Shown here one piece after another: positions 52,464 through 61,091 of a DNA stretch of 64,000 bases. Position numbers and translations under genes: made by a program. Within the stretch, counting starts at the first letter, position 1. Each line of letters starts with the position of its first letter. The stretch is taken from contig NZ_JBHSYO010000007.1 in assembly GCF_042662685.1 (NCBI RefSeq), positions 1 to 64,000 of the forward strand. The letters are read 5' to 3'. The notes under the pieces were generated by a model. The model saw nothing but the letters and a program-made list of their open reading frames with translations, made no database searches and had not been told where the DNA came from. The DNA is from Pseudobowmanella zhangzhouensis (GTDB lineage Bacteria; Pseudomonadota; Gammaproteobacteria; Enterobacterales; Alteromonadaceae).

Positions 52464-53846
52464 ATGAGTCAAGGTAAGGTCGTCCAAATCATTGGCGCCG
52501 TTGTGGACATCGAGTTTCCACAAGATGCGGTACCACGAGTCTATGACGCACTGAAGGTTACTGAAGGTGATCTGCAGGGACTTACTCTGGAAGTACAACA
52601 GCAGTTAGGTGGTGGCGTAGTACGTGCTATCGCTCTGGGTACCACAGACGGTCTGCGTCGTGGTCTGACTGTAGAAAATACTGGTGCACCTATCATGGTT
52701 CCGGTCGGTAAAGCGACTTTGGGCCGTATTATGGATGTACTGGGTAACCCAATTGATGAAGCGGGTCCAATCGGTGAAGAAGAGCGTATGTCTATCCACC
52801 GTGAAGCCCCTTCTTATGAAGATCAATCTAACGCGGTAGAACTGTTAGAAACGGGTATCAAGGTAATCGACCTGGTTTGTCCATTCGCTAAGGGTGGTAA
52901 AGTCGGTCTGTTCGGTGGTGCCGGTGTAGGTAAAACCGTAAACATGATGGAGCTTATCCGTAACATCGCTATCGAGCACAGTGGTTACTCTGTATTCGCT
53001 GGTGTTGGTGAGCGTACTCGTGAAGGTAACGACTTCTATCATGAAATGAACGATTCAAACGTTCTGGATAAAGTATCACTGGTTTATGGTCAGATGAACG
53101 AACCACCCGGCAACCGTCTGCGTGTTGCTCTGACCGGTCTGACCATGGCAGAGAAATTCCGTGACGAAGGTCGTGACGTACTGTTCTTCGTAGATAACAT
53201 CTACCGTTACACTCTGGCCGGTACCGAAGTATCAGCCCTGTTGGGTCGTATGCCATCTGCGGTAGGTTATCAGCCTACGCTGGCAGAAGAGATGGGTGTT
53301 CTGCAGGAGCGTATTACCTCGACTAAGACTGGTTCAATCACGTCTATCCAGGCGGTATACGTACCTGCGGATGACTTAACTGACCCGTCTCCGGCAACGA
53401 CCTTTGCTCACTTGGACGCGACCGTTGTATTGTCTCGTGACATCGCTGCACTGGGTATTTACCCTGCGGTAGACCCTCTGGATTCAACTTCTCGTCAGCT
53501 GGATCCTCTGGTAATCGGTCAAGAGCACTATGAAACTGCCCGTGGCGTACAGTCAGTACTGCAACGTTACAAAGAGCTGAAAGACATTATCGCGATTCTG
53601 GGTATGGACGAGCTGTCTGAAGAAGACAAGCAAGTAGTATCTCGTGCCCGTAAGATCCAGCGTTTCCTGTCTCAGCCATTCTTCGTAGCAGAAGTATTCA
53701 CTGGCTCACCAGGTAAGTACGTTTCTCTGAAAGACACCATCAGTGGATTTAAAGGTATCCTGGCTGGCGATTACGATCACCTGCCGGAGCAAGCCTTCTA
53801 CATGGTTGGTTCAATCGACGAAGCGATCGAAAAAGCCAAAAAATAA
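52464..53846 (+). CDS. atpD: ATP synthase F1 subunit beta
   Basis: A 460-residue catalytic subunit (E. coli 460). Walker A GGAGVGKT, GVGERTREGNDFYHEM with the catalytic glutamate, FFVDNIYRYTLAGTEVSALL and the signature PAVDPLDSTSR are intact. Highly biased codons as in atpA. Confidence 0.99.
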   Translation: MSQGKVVQIIGAVVDIEFPQDAVPRVYDALKVTEGDLQGLTLEVQQQLGGGVVRAIALGTTDGLRRGLTVENTGAPIMVPVGKATLGRIMDVLGNPIDEAGPIGEEERMSIHREAPSYEDQSNAVELLETGIKVIDLVCPFAKGGKVGLFGGAGVGKTVNMMELIRNIAIEHSGYSVFAGVGERTREGNDFYHEMNDSNVLDKVSLVYGQMNEPPGNRLRVALTGLTMAEKFRDEGRDVLFFVDNIYRYTLAGTEVSALLGRMPSAVGYQPTLAEEMGVLQERITSTKTGSITSIQAVYVPADDLTDPSPATTFAHLDATVVLSRDIAALGIYPAVDPLDSTSRQLDPLVIGQEHYETARGVQSVLQRYKELKDIIAILGMDELSEEDKQVVSRARKIQRFLSQPFFVAEVFTGSPGKYVSLKDTISGFKGILAGDYDHLPEQAFYMVGSIDEAIEKAKK

Positions 53847-53851
53847 CACAG

Positions 53852-53879
53852 TTACCGTCCGGCTCCGGCCGGACAGTAA
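53852..53879 (+). repeat. atpD-atpC intercistronic hairpin
   Basis: GTCCGGC (53857-53863), loop TCCG, GCCGGAC (53868-53874), extended by TTAC/GTAA arms across one C-A mismatch. No U-tract. It may lower or stabilise downstream atpC expression. Confidence 0.7.
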
Positions 53880-53894
53880 TCTTGAGGAGGGTTA

Positions 53895-54311
53895 ATGGCC
53901 GCCATGACAGTCCATCTGGATGTAGTAAGCGCAGAGCAGAAAATCTTTTCTGGTCTGGTTGAAACCATTCAGGTTACAGGTAGCGAAGGTGAACTGGGTA
54001 TCCACCCTGGGCACGCCCCTTTGTTAACGACCCTGCGCCCGGGTATGGTGCGTTTGGTTAAACAATTCGGTGAAGAAGAATTCATTTATGTTGCTGGTGG
54101 TGTTTTAGAAGTACAACCAAGCAGCGTAGTGGTTCTGGCTGATGTCGCCGTACGTGCGGAAGAGCTTGACGAAGCGGCAGCTGAAGAAGCCAAACGTCGT
54201 GCAGAAGAGCACATCGCGAATCCTGGTACCGACTTTAACTATGCAGAAGCTGCAGCCGAACTGGCTCAGGCTATTGCGCAATTACGTCTGATTAAAAACC
54301 TGCGTAAGTAA
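53895..54311 (+). CDS. atpC: ATP synthase F1 subunit epsilon
   Basis: A 138-residue subunit (E. coli 139): N-terminal beta sandwich (VHLDVVSAEQKIFSG, GSEGELGIHPGHAPLLT) and C-terminal two-helix hairpin that can inhibit ATP hydrolysis. SD GAGGAGG gives a strong start. Last gene of the operon, followed by a terminator. Confidence 0.97.
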   Translation: MAAMTVHLDVVSAEQKIFSGLVETIQVTGSEGELGIHPGHAPLLTTLRPGMVRLVKQFGEEEFIYVAGGVLEVQPSSVVVLADVAVRAEELDEAAAEEAKRRAEEHIANPGTDFNYAEAAAELAQAIAQLRLIKNLRK

Positions 54312-54337
54312 GTTAAAGCGAATAACTGATTAAAAAG

Positions 54338-54359
54338 CCCCGCTGATGCGGGGTTTTTT
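54338..54359 (+). terminator. Intrinsic terminator of the atp operon
   Basis: CCCCGC (54338-54343), loop TGAT, GCGGGG (54348-54353), then six T. Ends atpIBEFHAGDC 26 bases after the atpC stop. Confidence 0.92.
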
Positions 54360-54427
54360 GTTGGTGAATTTTGCTTTCTCCGCATAAACACTTATACAGT
54401 AGAGCCAAAAGTGAAAGGGATCTGACT

Positions 54428-55576
54428 TTGAGCGACACACAATCTACTCACACCACATCACCACGTAAACTGATCACGCCTTTGAACACGCTGGCGGTGA
54501 TTGCTGTTTTGGCCGTGCTGTATTTCGCGCAATCCTTGCTTATTCCACTGGTGTTTTCCTTGTTAGTGGCGCTGTTGCTTAATCCGCTGGTAAGCCGCCT
54601 CAAGCAGGCGCACGTTCCGCGGATTATCTCGTCAGTAACATTGTTAACGGTGTTGCTGACACCTGTGGTGTGGTTGGGGGCTGAATTGGCAGAGCCGGCA
54701 GAGAAGTGGTTAAAGGCCGTCCCTAAATTTACCCTATATATAGAGCAACAGGTCGAGTCTTTTAATCAGGTCATGCAGTTGGGTGAGCAGGAAGCGCGTC
54801 AGGAGCTGGAAGAGCCTAAAAAAGAAGAGAAAGATTCGGGCTTTTTCTCCTGGTTTAGTCGCGATGAAGAAGAGCCTGAGCCCGAACAAAAACCGGATAA
54901 TCAGCCCAGTGTATCCGAGCGAATCGAACAGGGCGGCGCAGAGTTACTGTTTACCTCGTTACTGGCAGCGCCATTATTTCTGGCCCAGTGTCTTGGAGGA
55001 GTGATTTTAACCCTGTTTATTCTGGTCTATGGCCGACGATTGTTTACCGTTTTCATCGATGAATTTCCACAGGTGACCAATAAAGACAAGGTCAAAGCTA
55101 CCGTTAAAAGTATTCAGTCTGAGCTATCTAAATACATTTTTACCGTCGCCACCATTAATGCCGGGTTAGGCATTATGACGGCTACAGCCCTTTACTTGCT
55201 TGGTACGCAGGATTTTATTCTGTGGGGGTCTGTGGTGGCGCTGTTTAACTTTGTGCCATATGTTGGCTCAGTGATAAGCCTTAGCATGTTGCTGATGGCA
55301 GGATTGGTACAATACAACCTCACGTTGATGGCGTTGGCACCCGCCACGTTGTTTATGCTGCTGAATATTATTGAGTCGCAATTAATCACACCTTTGGTAT
55401 TGGGGCGCAGAATGCAGGTGAATCCCCTCATCGTCATTTTATGGCTGGCCTGCATGGGCTGGTTGTGGGGGATGGCGGGAGTGTTGTTGGCTCTGCCAAT
55501 CCTGGTGTGTATCAAGCTGGTCTTAGTGCAGATGGACAAAGCACCCCACTGGATCCGTCTGGTCGAAGCAAAATAG
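54428..55576 (+). CDS. AI-2E transporter family (PerM/YdiK-type) membrane protein
   Basis: A 382-residue inner-membrane protein with paired N-terminal helices (PLNTLAVIAVLAVLYFAQSL, then LIPLVFSLLVALLLNPLV), a soluble periplasmic or cytoplasmic segment, and about five C-terminal helices including LFNFVPYVGSVIS and the family motif ESQLITPLVLGRRMQVNPL (19). The soluble segment has a charged linker (EEPKKEEKDSGFFSWFSRDE then EEPEPEQKPD) not typical of the core family. The TTG at 54428 has AAGGGA 8 bases upstream; a TTG at 54371 lacks one. Family members include permeases, antiporters and the AI-2 exporter TqsA; substrate unknown. Confidence 0.85.
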   Translation: MSDTQSTHTTSPRKLITPLNTLAVIAVLAVLYFAQSLLIPLVFSLLVALLLNPLVSRLKQAHVPRIISSVTLLTVLLTPVVWLGAELAEPAEKWLKAVPKFTLYIEQQVESFNQVMQLGEQEARQELEEPKKEEKDSGFFSWFSRDEEEPEPEQKPDNQPSVSERIEQGGAELLFTSLLAAPLFLAQCLGGVILTLFILVYGRRLFTVFIDEFPQVTNKDKVKATVKSIQSELSKYIFTVATINAGLGIMTATALYLLGTQDFILWGSVVALFNFVPYVGSVISLSMLLMAGLVQYNLTLMALAPATLFMLLNIIESQLITPLVLGRRMQVNPLIVILWLACMGWLWGMAGVLLALPILVCIKLVLVQMDKAPHWIRLVEAK

Positions 55577-55580
55577 GCAA

Positions 55581-56657
55581 TTAAAAGGTGACGCCAATAT
55601 TAAATCCGATTGAACGGGCCTGCTGATAATCAATATTGGAAAGCTGTAGCCTGGCGCTGAATTTTGCGGTTTGTACACCTACAGCGATGGCCTTATCCGC
55701 TATCCCGTATGCCACAGACATCCTGCTGTTATCAGCCAACGGGAAATCAGCTCCCATATAAGGTAAAGATTGCTGCCGGTAGTGGATCACTTCGCCATTT
55801 AGCGTGAGCTTATCGTTCAGGTGATACTGCGCATGCAATCTGTGTAATGCATCGAAAGATTGTTGGTGAGTCTGATAGCCCTCATCACCAGTGATATTCG
55901 GGGTTACGCTTAGTAAGCCATTTTCATCAAAACTGACCGAGCGTGGTTGCAGGCTTGCATCGGTAAACGCCAGTTCATCCCAATAAATGCGGGAAGTGAT
56001 ATCGTCTGCCTGATAGCTGATAGCAAAATCATCATAGTGCCATTCCACACCAATTCTTAGACTCCAACCCAAGCCTCTGTCTTTGCTTACTTGTCTGTCT
56101 AAAATCGTATCGCGGGTGTAATGCTGGGCAAGGAACAGATTGCCCTGATAACTATCGTTATCGGTAATCAACTGACCGGTGAGCGTGCCGTCCAGCACCC
56201 TAGCTATAGTCACGACACTAAGCCCGGTGACAACACGCCAATGTTTATCCTGATAAACATGCGCCAGTTCAATACCTTCACCTTGCAATTCAAGCGCACT
56301 AATATCCATGTCGCTGCTTGTATTCTCCCGTGCTGGTAGCTTGTTTTTTTCCCGATAAAACAGATCGAAACTGTCCGGGCTGAATGTCAGGCCATAGTCA
56401 TAGCGGCTCAACGCAGATAATTCGATCTGGCTATGGGCGTTGAGCGGATAGCGTACCCCGGCTTTCAACTGATTACGGGTAAAGGCATAGTTACCGCTCT
56501 GACTTTGCCCGTCCAGTTGATGAAAATAACTGTATACAGGCACGGTGTCGCTGATGCTCAGAGAATCAACCGACAGAAAATATTCCGTGGTTTGCGCGAA
56601 AGACGGGGTAACAACTGAGAAGAAACCGATCAGCAGTAAAAATTTGGGCATTAACAT
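55581..56657 (-). CDS. Putative outer-membrane beta-barrel protein
   Basis: A 358-residue protein with a signal peptide (cleavage near ...SFAQ/TTEYF, about residue 21). The rest alternates hydrophobic residues in many strands (for example GVRYPLNAHSQIELSALSRYDYGL shown in part, WSLRIGVEWHYDDFAISYQ) and ends GVTF with a terminal phenylalanine, as outer-membrane barrels do. I do not recognise the family. No ribosome site is visible, and the only upstream space (46 bases) contains the terminator of the large lipoprotein gene, so expression may come by readthrough. Confidence 0.6.
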   Translation of the reverse strand: MLMPKFLLLIGFFSVVTPSFAQTTEYFLSVDSLSISDTVPVYSYFHQLDGQSQSGNYAFTRNQLKAGVRYPLNAHSQIELSALSRYDYGLTFSPDSFDLFYREKNKLPARENTSSDMDISALELQGEGIELAHVYQDKHWRVVTGLSVVTIARVLDGTLTGQLITDNDSYQGNLFLAQHYTRDTILDRQVSKDRGLGWSLRIGVEWHYDDFAISYQADDITSRIYWDELAFTDASLQPRSVSFDENGLLSVTPNITGDEGYQTHQQSFDALHRLHAQYHLNDKLTLNGEVIHYRQQSLPYMGADFPLADNSRMSVAYGIADKAIAVGVQTAKFSARLQLSNIDYQQARSIGFNIGVTF

Positions 56658-56664
56658 TCATCCA

Positions 56665-56688
56665 TAAAAAAGGGGGCATAAGCCCCCT
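56665..56688 (-). terminator. Terminator of the large lipoprotein gene
   Basis: AGGGGGC (56671-56677), loop ATAA, GCCCCCT (56682-56688): a 7-bp stem with an A-tract to its left, giving a U-tract on the minus strand. It lies 16 bases after the stop at 56704 and just before the barrel gene. Confidence 0.85.
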
Positions 56689-56703
56689 GATTAATCGGTT
56701 TGA

Positions 56704-59112
56704 TCAGAAGGATTCAAATTCACCATCAGTGTAGCGGATGATAACGGCACCGTTGCTGGTTTCTTCCACAGTGGCGTATTGCTCGCCTTCCAACGAGATA
56801 TGGCCGCTAATGACTTCATTTTCATCTTCCTGCATGGTTAGCGTGACACCATCCAGATTGGTCACCGTAACCATTTTCTGCGCAGAATCCATGCTGATAT
56901 CATAGTCATTGCCGGTCCATGTGGCATCGATATGCGCCATGACATCTTCCAGTCCGCTGCGTTCCAGACTAAACGCCAAAGACGTCTGGTCATCGATGCC
57001 CGGCAGATTTGCAATAAAGGCCAAACTCAATTCAACCGCCATGTAGGCCTCGGCGGTTTCATTGTTAGTGGAGCTACTCTCATAGCTTTGGCCAAACTCA
57101 CCGGTGGAGTTTTCGAAGCCTTCGTAACTGCTCATTTCTTCGAAGGTAATCGTAGTGCCTTCCGGTGCATTGGCGCTGCCCATTAAGACTGCAGATAAAT
57201 TATTGCTGCCAAGGGTAAACTTACCGGCCAGCATTATGTCGAGGCTACTGACGCTAAGTGAACTACTGAACGACTGCATATAGCTGTATGAGCCGGTACC
57301 ATCCGGATTGAAGGTGCCTTCATTGCTGTAGCTGTCATCATAGGTTTCAACTAAATCGGTCACCGCCAGCATGATTTCTCCTTCAAAACTGGCCGGAGAC
57401 TCTACAACACCGGAATTGTGCGCGATCATAATATCGCCATGCAGGCTGATATCACCCATAAAGGTGCCACTATCTGTATTGCTGGAGCTGTAGCCGGTGT
57501 CAGATTGTGAATTTGTCCATGACCATTGCCATTGGTCATTAAACTCAGCTTCAAGGCTCAATTCTGTCAGGGTAACCGTGACCAATCGGTCCATCGCGGT
57601 ACCACTGATCATAATATCCACGTCGCCAGTAGCCGTGCCCTCGCCACTATTATCCGTTTCAGTGGTTTGCTCATCAAACGTCGCATTCAGATCTGCCGTC
57701 ATATCCAGAGTCACTTCACCAACTGTCACCTGATTAATGCTGGCTACGGCAGCACTGAGTGACGCGCCTGGCGTCATGGCTACGGTCAGCCCGTTACTGG
57801 CCGAGAAGTTATATGCAGCGGCTGGCAGCGAGGTTTGGCCATTGTAATCTTCGAATGCTTCGGTAAATGCAAGCCCCGCCTGAGTAATGGCATCGAATAC
57901 CAGCATGGAGTCATTATCAAGCACCCTAGATGCCTGCTCCAGTTGTGAGGCAAAACCCTCAGATGTGCTGGTGCCATCAAACGCTTCAGCGATAGGCTGC
58001 AGGCTTACTTCCAGATTGCGCACATCGGCAACCATCGCCTTCACTTTGGCCATGTTGTCACTGTTTATTTCATCAGACGGCCCGGCGTTGGTTTGCTCGC
58101 CTTCGTCCAGCAGTTCGACCACCTGTTGTTGCTGGGTGGCTTGCTGTTGCACCGCGACTAAGCTGGCGGGAGCCTGACTTTCAAACTGTTCAGGGGTAAG
58201 CGCTAACGTTTGGGTCGCAACAGTCAGCGCGACATTGGATACCTGACCGAGCACGTCAGACAGGCTGACGGTGGTGTTATCTCCGTCAGCGTCATTTGCC
58301 ACAATTTGCCCGTTATTGGCTGCCATGGTCTGCGCGAAACTATTCACCCCCGCAATGATATTGGCGAGGTTATTTCCGTTGGTGCCAGCTTGGGTCGCGG
58401 CGACTGTGGCAGCGGCATTGGCAACTGCCACAGAGGTTAACGCCGCTTTCAGGTCAGCTTCGCTGGCGCCATTAACGGAATCCGCATCGGTCAGGTCAAT
58501 AACCGGCACATTGGTCACATCTCCCGAGCTGATATTAAACAGCGCTGCCACCTGGCTGTTGGCATTAGTTGCTGCCTCCGGTGTCAGGCCATTGGCTTCG
58601 GCAATTGATGCGGCAGCCTGAGTTAAAACGGTGACGTTGGTACTAATTGAAGTAGCATCCGCAGCAAGACTGGCAATGGCAGATAAGGTGAAGTCGGCAG
58701 GTAGAGGAATCACTTTGCCAAAGCTTTCAGTATCCGCATCAATGTTGCCATCGCCATCCACGTCACAACCGTCCGGCATATCACATTTCATGCTGGCGCC
58801 ACCGGTTGGCACGCTGATGACCACTTTAAATAGTTTAGCTTCACCGCCTTCGATATTAATGCTGTATGTGCCGTCATCGCCGGTTGTCGCCGTGCCCAGC
58901 ACGGTATCGGTTACGACACCATCGACTATCTCATAGGCGGTGACAGTGCCACCTATGATTATTCCCTTTGATGCCGCACCACTTAATGCCGCATTGACAG
59001 GTTCGGGATTCGGGGTGGGAGTTTCGTCGTCATCATCGCTGCCAAAACAGCCGGCAAGCGATGCACACAGACATAGCGTGAGCATTGATTTAGTGTGATG
59101 TAGTCGGGACAT
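56704..59112 (-). CDS. Large secreted lipoprotein with a calcium-binding-type motif
   Basis: An 802-residue surface lipoprotein. The lipobox is LAGC with Cys22, followed by an Asp run and a Pro-rich linker (23-39). A beta domain at about 41-110 resembles carboxypeptidase-regulatory folds (SGAASKGIIIGGTVTAYEIV, GDDGTYSI). Asp-rich DVDGDGNIDAD (117-127) looks like a calcium site of the thrombospondin-3/dockerin type. A Thr/Ala-rich helical region (about 130-340) and a beta-rich C-terminal half with repeated Ser/Thr/Gly-rich strands follow. The ATG at 59112 has GAGAGG upstream and places the signal sequence at the N-terminus; an earlier ATG at 59175 would prepend 21 residues. Function unknown. 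Confidence 0.8.
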   Translation of the reverse strand: MSRLHHTKSMLTLCLCASLAGCFGSDDDDETPTPNPEPVNAALSGAASKGIIIGGTVTAYEIVDGVVTDTVLGTATTGDDGTYSINIEGGEAKLFKVVISVPTGGASMKCDMPDGCDVDGDGNIDADTESFGKVIPLPADFTLSAIASLAADATSISTNVTVLTQAAASIAEANGLTPEAATNANSQVAALFNISSGDVTNVPVIDLTDADSVNGASEADLKAALTSVAVANAAATVAATQAGTNGNNLANIIAGVNSFAQTMAANNGQIVANDADGDNTTVSLSDVLGQVSNVALTVATQTLALTPEQFESQAPASLVAVQQQATQQQQVVELLDEGEQTNAGPSDEINSDNMAKVKAMVADVRNLEVSLQPIAEAFDGTSTSEGFASQLEQASRVLDNDSMLVFDAITQAGLAFTEAFEDYNGQTSLPAAAYNFSASNGLTVAMTPGASLSAAVASINQVTVGEVTLDMTADLNATFDEQTTETDNSGEGTATGDVDIMISGTAMDRLVTVTLTELSLEAEFNDQWQWSWTNSQSDTGYSSSNTDSGTFMGDISLHGDIMIAHNSGVVESPASFEGEIMLAVTDLVETYDDSYSNEGTFNPDGTGSYSYMQSFSSSLSVSSLDIMLAGKFTLGSNNLSAVLMGSANAPEGTTITFEEMSSYEGFENSTGEFGQSYESSSTNNETAEAYMAVELSLAFIANLPGIDDQTSLAFSLERSGLEDVMAHIDATWTGNDYDISMDSAQKMVTVTNLDGVTLTMQEDENEVISGHISLEGEQYATVEETSNGAVIIRYTDGEFESF

Positions 59113-59208
59113 GGGCGGCCTCTCAGGTTCGATTGTTCCGTGAAAAAAGAAAAATATGGACAGCCAGATCAACACTTAAACCTAGCAAAGAAGTGCAATT
59201 ACTCAATT

Positions 59209-59273
59209 ACAACCAAGCTTTGAAGTGGCAGGAAACATGCTGTTCCATTACTTTTTGGTTGTTAATTCAAAGC
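59209..59273. repeat. Interleaved inverted repeats upstream of the large lipoprotein gene
   Basis: In the 281-base gap 59113-59393 two 8-mers are followed by their complements in interleaved order: ACAACCAA (59209-59216) and GCTTTGAA (59217-59224), then TTGGTTGT (59255-59262) and TTCAAAGC (59266-59273). The arrangement permits an H-type pseudoknot or two exclusive stems in RNA, or paired operators in DNA. Confidence 0.5.
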
Positions 59274-59352
59274 GTTAATTAACTTTACGGGCCGGTGGAA
59301 ATTTTTGTCTGTTGAGCGAGCGGATTGAGAGTAAATTATTGTCGCATTCATC

Positions 59353-59378
59353 GTCCCCAGCGTTGGCTAGCTGGGGAC
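59353..59378 (-). terminator. Hairpin after sdpI-like gene
   Basis: GTCCCCAGC (59353-59361), 8-base loop, GCTGGGGAC (59370-59378): a perfect 9-bp stem 16 bases after the sdpI stop. The U-tract is weak on the minus side and better on the plus side (CTTTTG), so orientation is uncertain. Confidence 0.5.
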
Positions 59379-59393
59379 TTTTGAATAAAACAG

Positions 59394-60029
59394 TTACGCA
59401 GTCTCTTTTTTATAGATAAACCAACTGTACACAACTGGGATTAGGGCGGCGATGACGATCGCGACCAAAAATAATCGAAAACCTATGGTGACAGGTAACA
59501 ATGTCGCCAGAATACCGATGCAACCTGCGGCGACAAATAATTTTGAACCCAGCCGATGGGTTTGATACCAAACTTGCTCGTTGCTTAACGTCCATGGGGT
59601 ACGTATGCCAATGAAAAAATTGGAACGCACCCGTGACAAATAATTGCCCAATGCCATCAATAACAATGAGATACACAACAGGATGGCACTGGCAGGTTCC
59701 GAGATCCATTTTAAAGTTGCCGCTAAAGTGACAACCTGCAGTGCAAACATGGCGAGGATTAACGCAGTAAACATCAGCGAGTAACCCTGCTTTGACCCAT
59801 GCATGTTGTCTTTGCGCGGCTCGATTGCTGGCAGCCATGCACGTAATGCCAGTAAACCCAGTTGCACTAATGGAAATATTGCAAATGCGGTCCATTTGTT
59901 GGTGAAACTGTCGGGCTCGCCGTTTAAATTCCAATGAATCGGTACCATCGCCCCTTCAGGTAACCATGACCATGCTATTGCCATAACGATAAGTGTTAGA
60001 AAAATACTCAGCCAACTAACTATTTTCAC
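59394..60029 (-). CDS. SdpI-family membrane protein
   Basis: A 211-residue inner-membrane protein with six predicted helices. The N-terminus (MVPIHWNLNGEPDSF) is the DUF1648 type found in SdpI proteins; the later GIRTPWTLSN segment is typical. In Bacillus, SdpI gives immunity to the SdpC killing factor and sequesters the repressor SdpR. The GTG at 60029 is chosen because AGGGAGT stands 8 bases upstream; this gives a 14-base overlap with the regulator gene. No toxin gene is seen in the window. Confidence 0.88.
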   Translation of the reverse strand: MKIVSWLSIFLTLIVMAIAWSWLPEGAMVPIHWNLNGEPDSFTNKWTAFAIFPLVQLGLLALRAWLPAIEPRKDNMHGSKQGYSLMFTALILAMFALQVVTLAATLKWISEPASAILLCISLLLMALGNYLSRVRSNFFIGIRTPWTLSNEQVWYQTHRLGSKLFVAAGCIGILATLLPVTIGFRLFLVAIVIAALIPVVYSWFIYKKETA

Positions 60030-60306
60030 TGTCTTTACTCCCTGATTTGCCCAGATCAAATGCCTGCATAAGCCCCATTAGAGCCTCTTGTAAAACAGAC
60101 AGATTCAGGCCGTAATAAATCTGATTGCCTTCGCGTCGTGAGTAAACCAAATCTGCGCTTTTCAGAACGGTAAAATGTTTAGACATCGCGGGTTTACTCA
60201 TGTCGAAGTGGTCTGCTAGTTCTCCGGCACTTTTTTCCCGTACTTTTAACAATTCGAGTATTTTCCGTCTGGTTGGATCGGATAGCGCGCGGTATACATC
60301 GTTCAT
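60016..60306 (-). CDS. ArsR/SdpR-family transcriptional repressor
   Basis: A 96-residue winged-helix regulator: MNDVYRALSDPTRRKILELL at the start, recognition helix region ADHFDMSKPAMSKHFTVLKS (31-50) and wing RREGNQIYYGLN. It lacks the metal-binding cysteines of ArsR/SmtB and matches the SdpR subgroup. It is coupled to the sdpI-like gene and probably autoregulates through the inverted repeat upstream. Confidence 0.9.
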   Translation of the reverse strand: MNDVYRALSDPTRRKILELLKVREKSAGELADHFDMSKPAMSKHFTVLKSADLVYSRREGNQIYYGLNLSVLQEALMGLMQAFDLGKSGSKDSENS

Positions 60307-60335
60307 TAGGTGATGGATTTCCTGATATTCAATGG

Positions 60336-60367
60336 CTAATTAACTATTTAACTAAATGGTTAATTAG
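60336..60367. promoter_or_regulatory. Inverted-repeat operator upstream of the SdpR-like gene
   Basis: CTAATTAAC (60336-60344) and GTTAATTAG (60359-60367): a perfect 9-bp inverted repeat with centres 23 bases apart, about two helix turns. It lies 30 bases upstream of the regulator start, a position suited to autorepression. Confidence 0.65.
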
Positions 60368-60450
60368 TCAAGCAAAAAAATCAACACAGCAAGTTCCGCA
60401 ATCAGCGCCTGTGTGACAGACGCTTAGGAAGACTCGTGTTTGAGTGGTCG

Positions 60451-60900
60451 TTATGGCTTTTTGTTGTTGTGAATGAATTCCTCACAGTTGCCTTCGTACC
60501 CCACATCAATAACATCGAGGAGTTTCCAGCTCTCCTGCACCTTCACCACGGTAAAATGATTGCTGCCACAATGGCTCAGCGTGCCATCGATATAAAATGC
60601 AAACGGGGTCCATACGCTGGCCAGATTGCCCTCGACCGCAATGTTCACAGACAGTAACTGTTCGTCCAGATATTTAGGATGATTAGCAATGCTGGTGGCG
60701 AACTTGCCAATGTCAGTTTGCTGAATCTGACCATCCGGCTTTACCCGTTTCAGGGTGGCGTTATCCGTAAATTGCGCCAAAATTTTTTCGCTATTATGTT
60801 CGCGCATGCCATCAAATAAAGCCTGAACTGGGGAGATTGGTGAAGTATCTGCCAAGGCTGAGGAGGCAAATAACGCTCCGACTAATGTCAAAATCCGCAT
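60451..60900 (-). CDS. Exported NTF2-like (SnoaL-type) protein
   Basis: A 149-residue protein with a short signal peptide (MRILTLVGALFASSALA) and one NTF2-like fold: VQALFDGMREHNSEKILAQF, DNATLKRV, a middle strand VNIAVEGNLASVWTPFAFYI and FTVVKVQESWKLLDVIDVGY. This is the pattern of small SnoaL-like or lumazine-binding-like proteins. Ligand and role are unknown. A separate minus-strand unit. Confidence 0.75.
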   Translation of the reverse strand: MRILTLVGALFASSALADTSPISPVQALFDGMREHNSEKILAQFTDNATLKRVKPDGQIQQTDIGKFATSIANHPKYLDEQLLSVNIAVEGNLASVWTPFAFYIDGTLSHCGSNHFTVVKVQESWKLLDVIDVGYEGNCEEFIHNNKKP

Positions 60901-61010
60901 AGTGTCTTCGATTCCTGATTAACTGATTGATTAGATTAGCAAAGGCATTATGTGGCCAACAATCTGAACTGTTTCAATCTGTGTCGTTTGCTGGATTTTT
61001 ATTTTCCTCC

Positions 61011-61019
61011 GCTACACTT
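61011..61019 (+). promoter_or_regulatory. Sigma-S-type -10 element for the csbD-like gene
   Basis: GCTACACTT matches the RpoS extended -10 consensus (KCTAYRCTT). It lies 73 bases before the ATG and has no clear -35. A stationary-phase or osmotic-stress promoter is inferred, in line with the CsbD family. Confidence 0.6.
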
Positions 61020-61091
61020 AGTGGGCGGTCTGAGGTGCCAGGTTGTAATTGCTAGACCGGTTGGCATTAACACTATGTTGTGGAGGACACG

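Noticed and set aside
54371..54427. Extended N-terminus of the AI-2E-type permease from the TTG at 54371
   Set aside because: It begins right after the atp terminator, without a ribosome site; TTG 54428 has AAGGGA.
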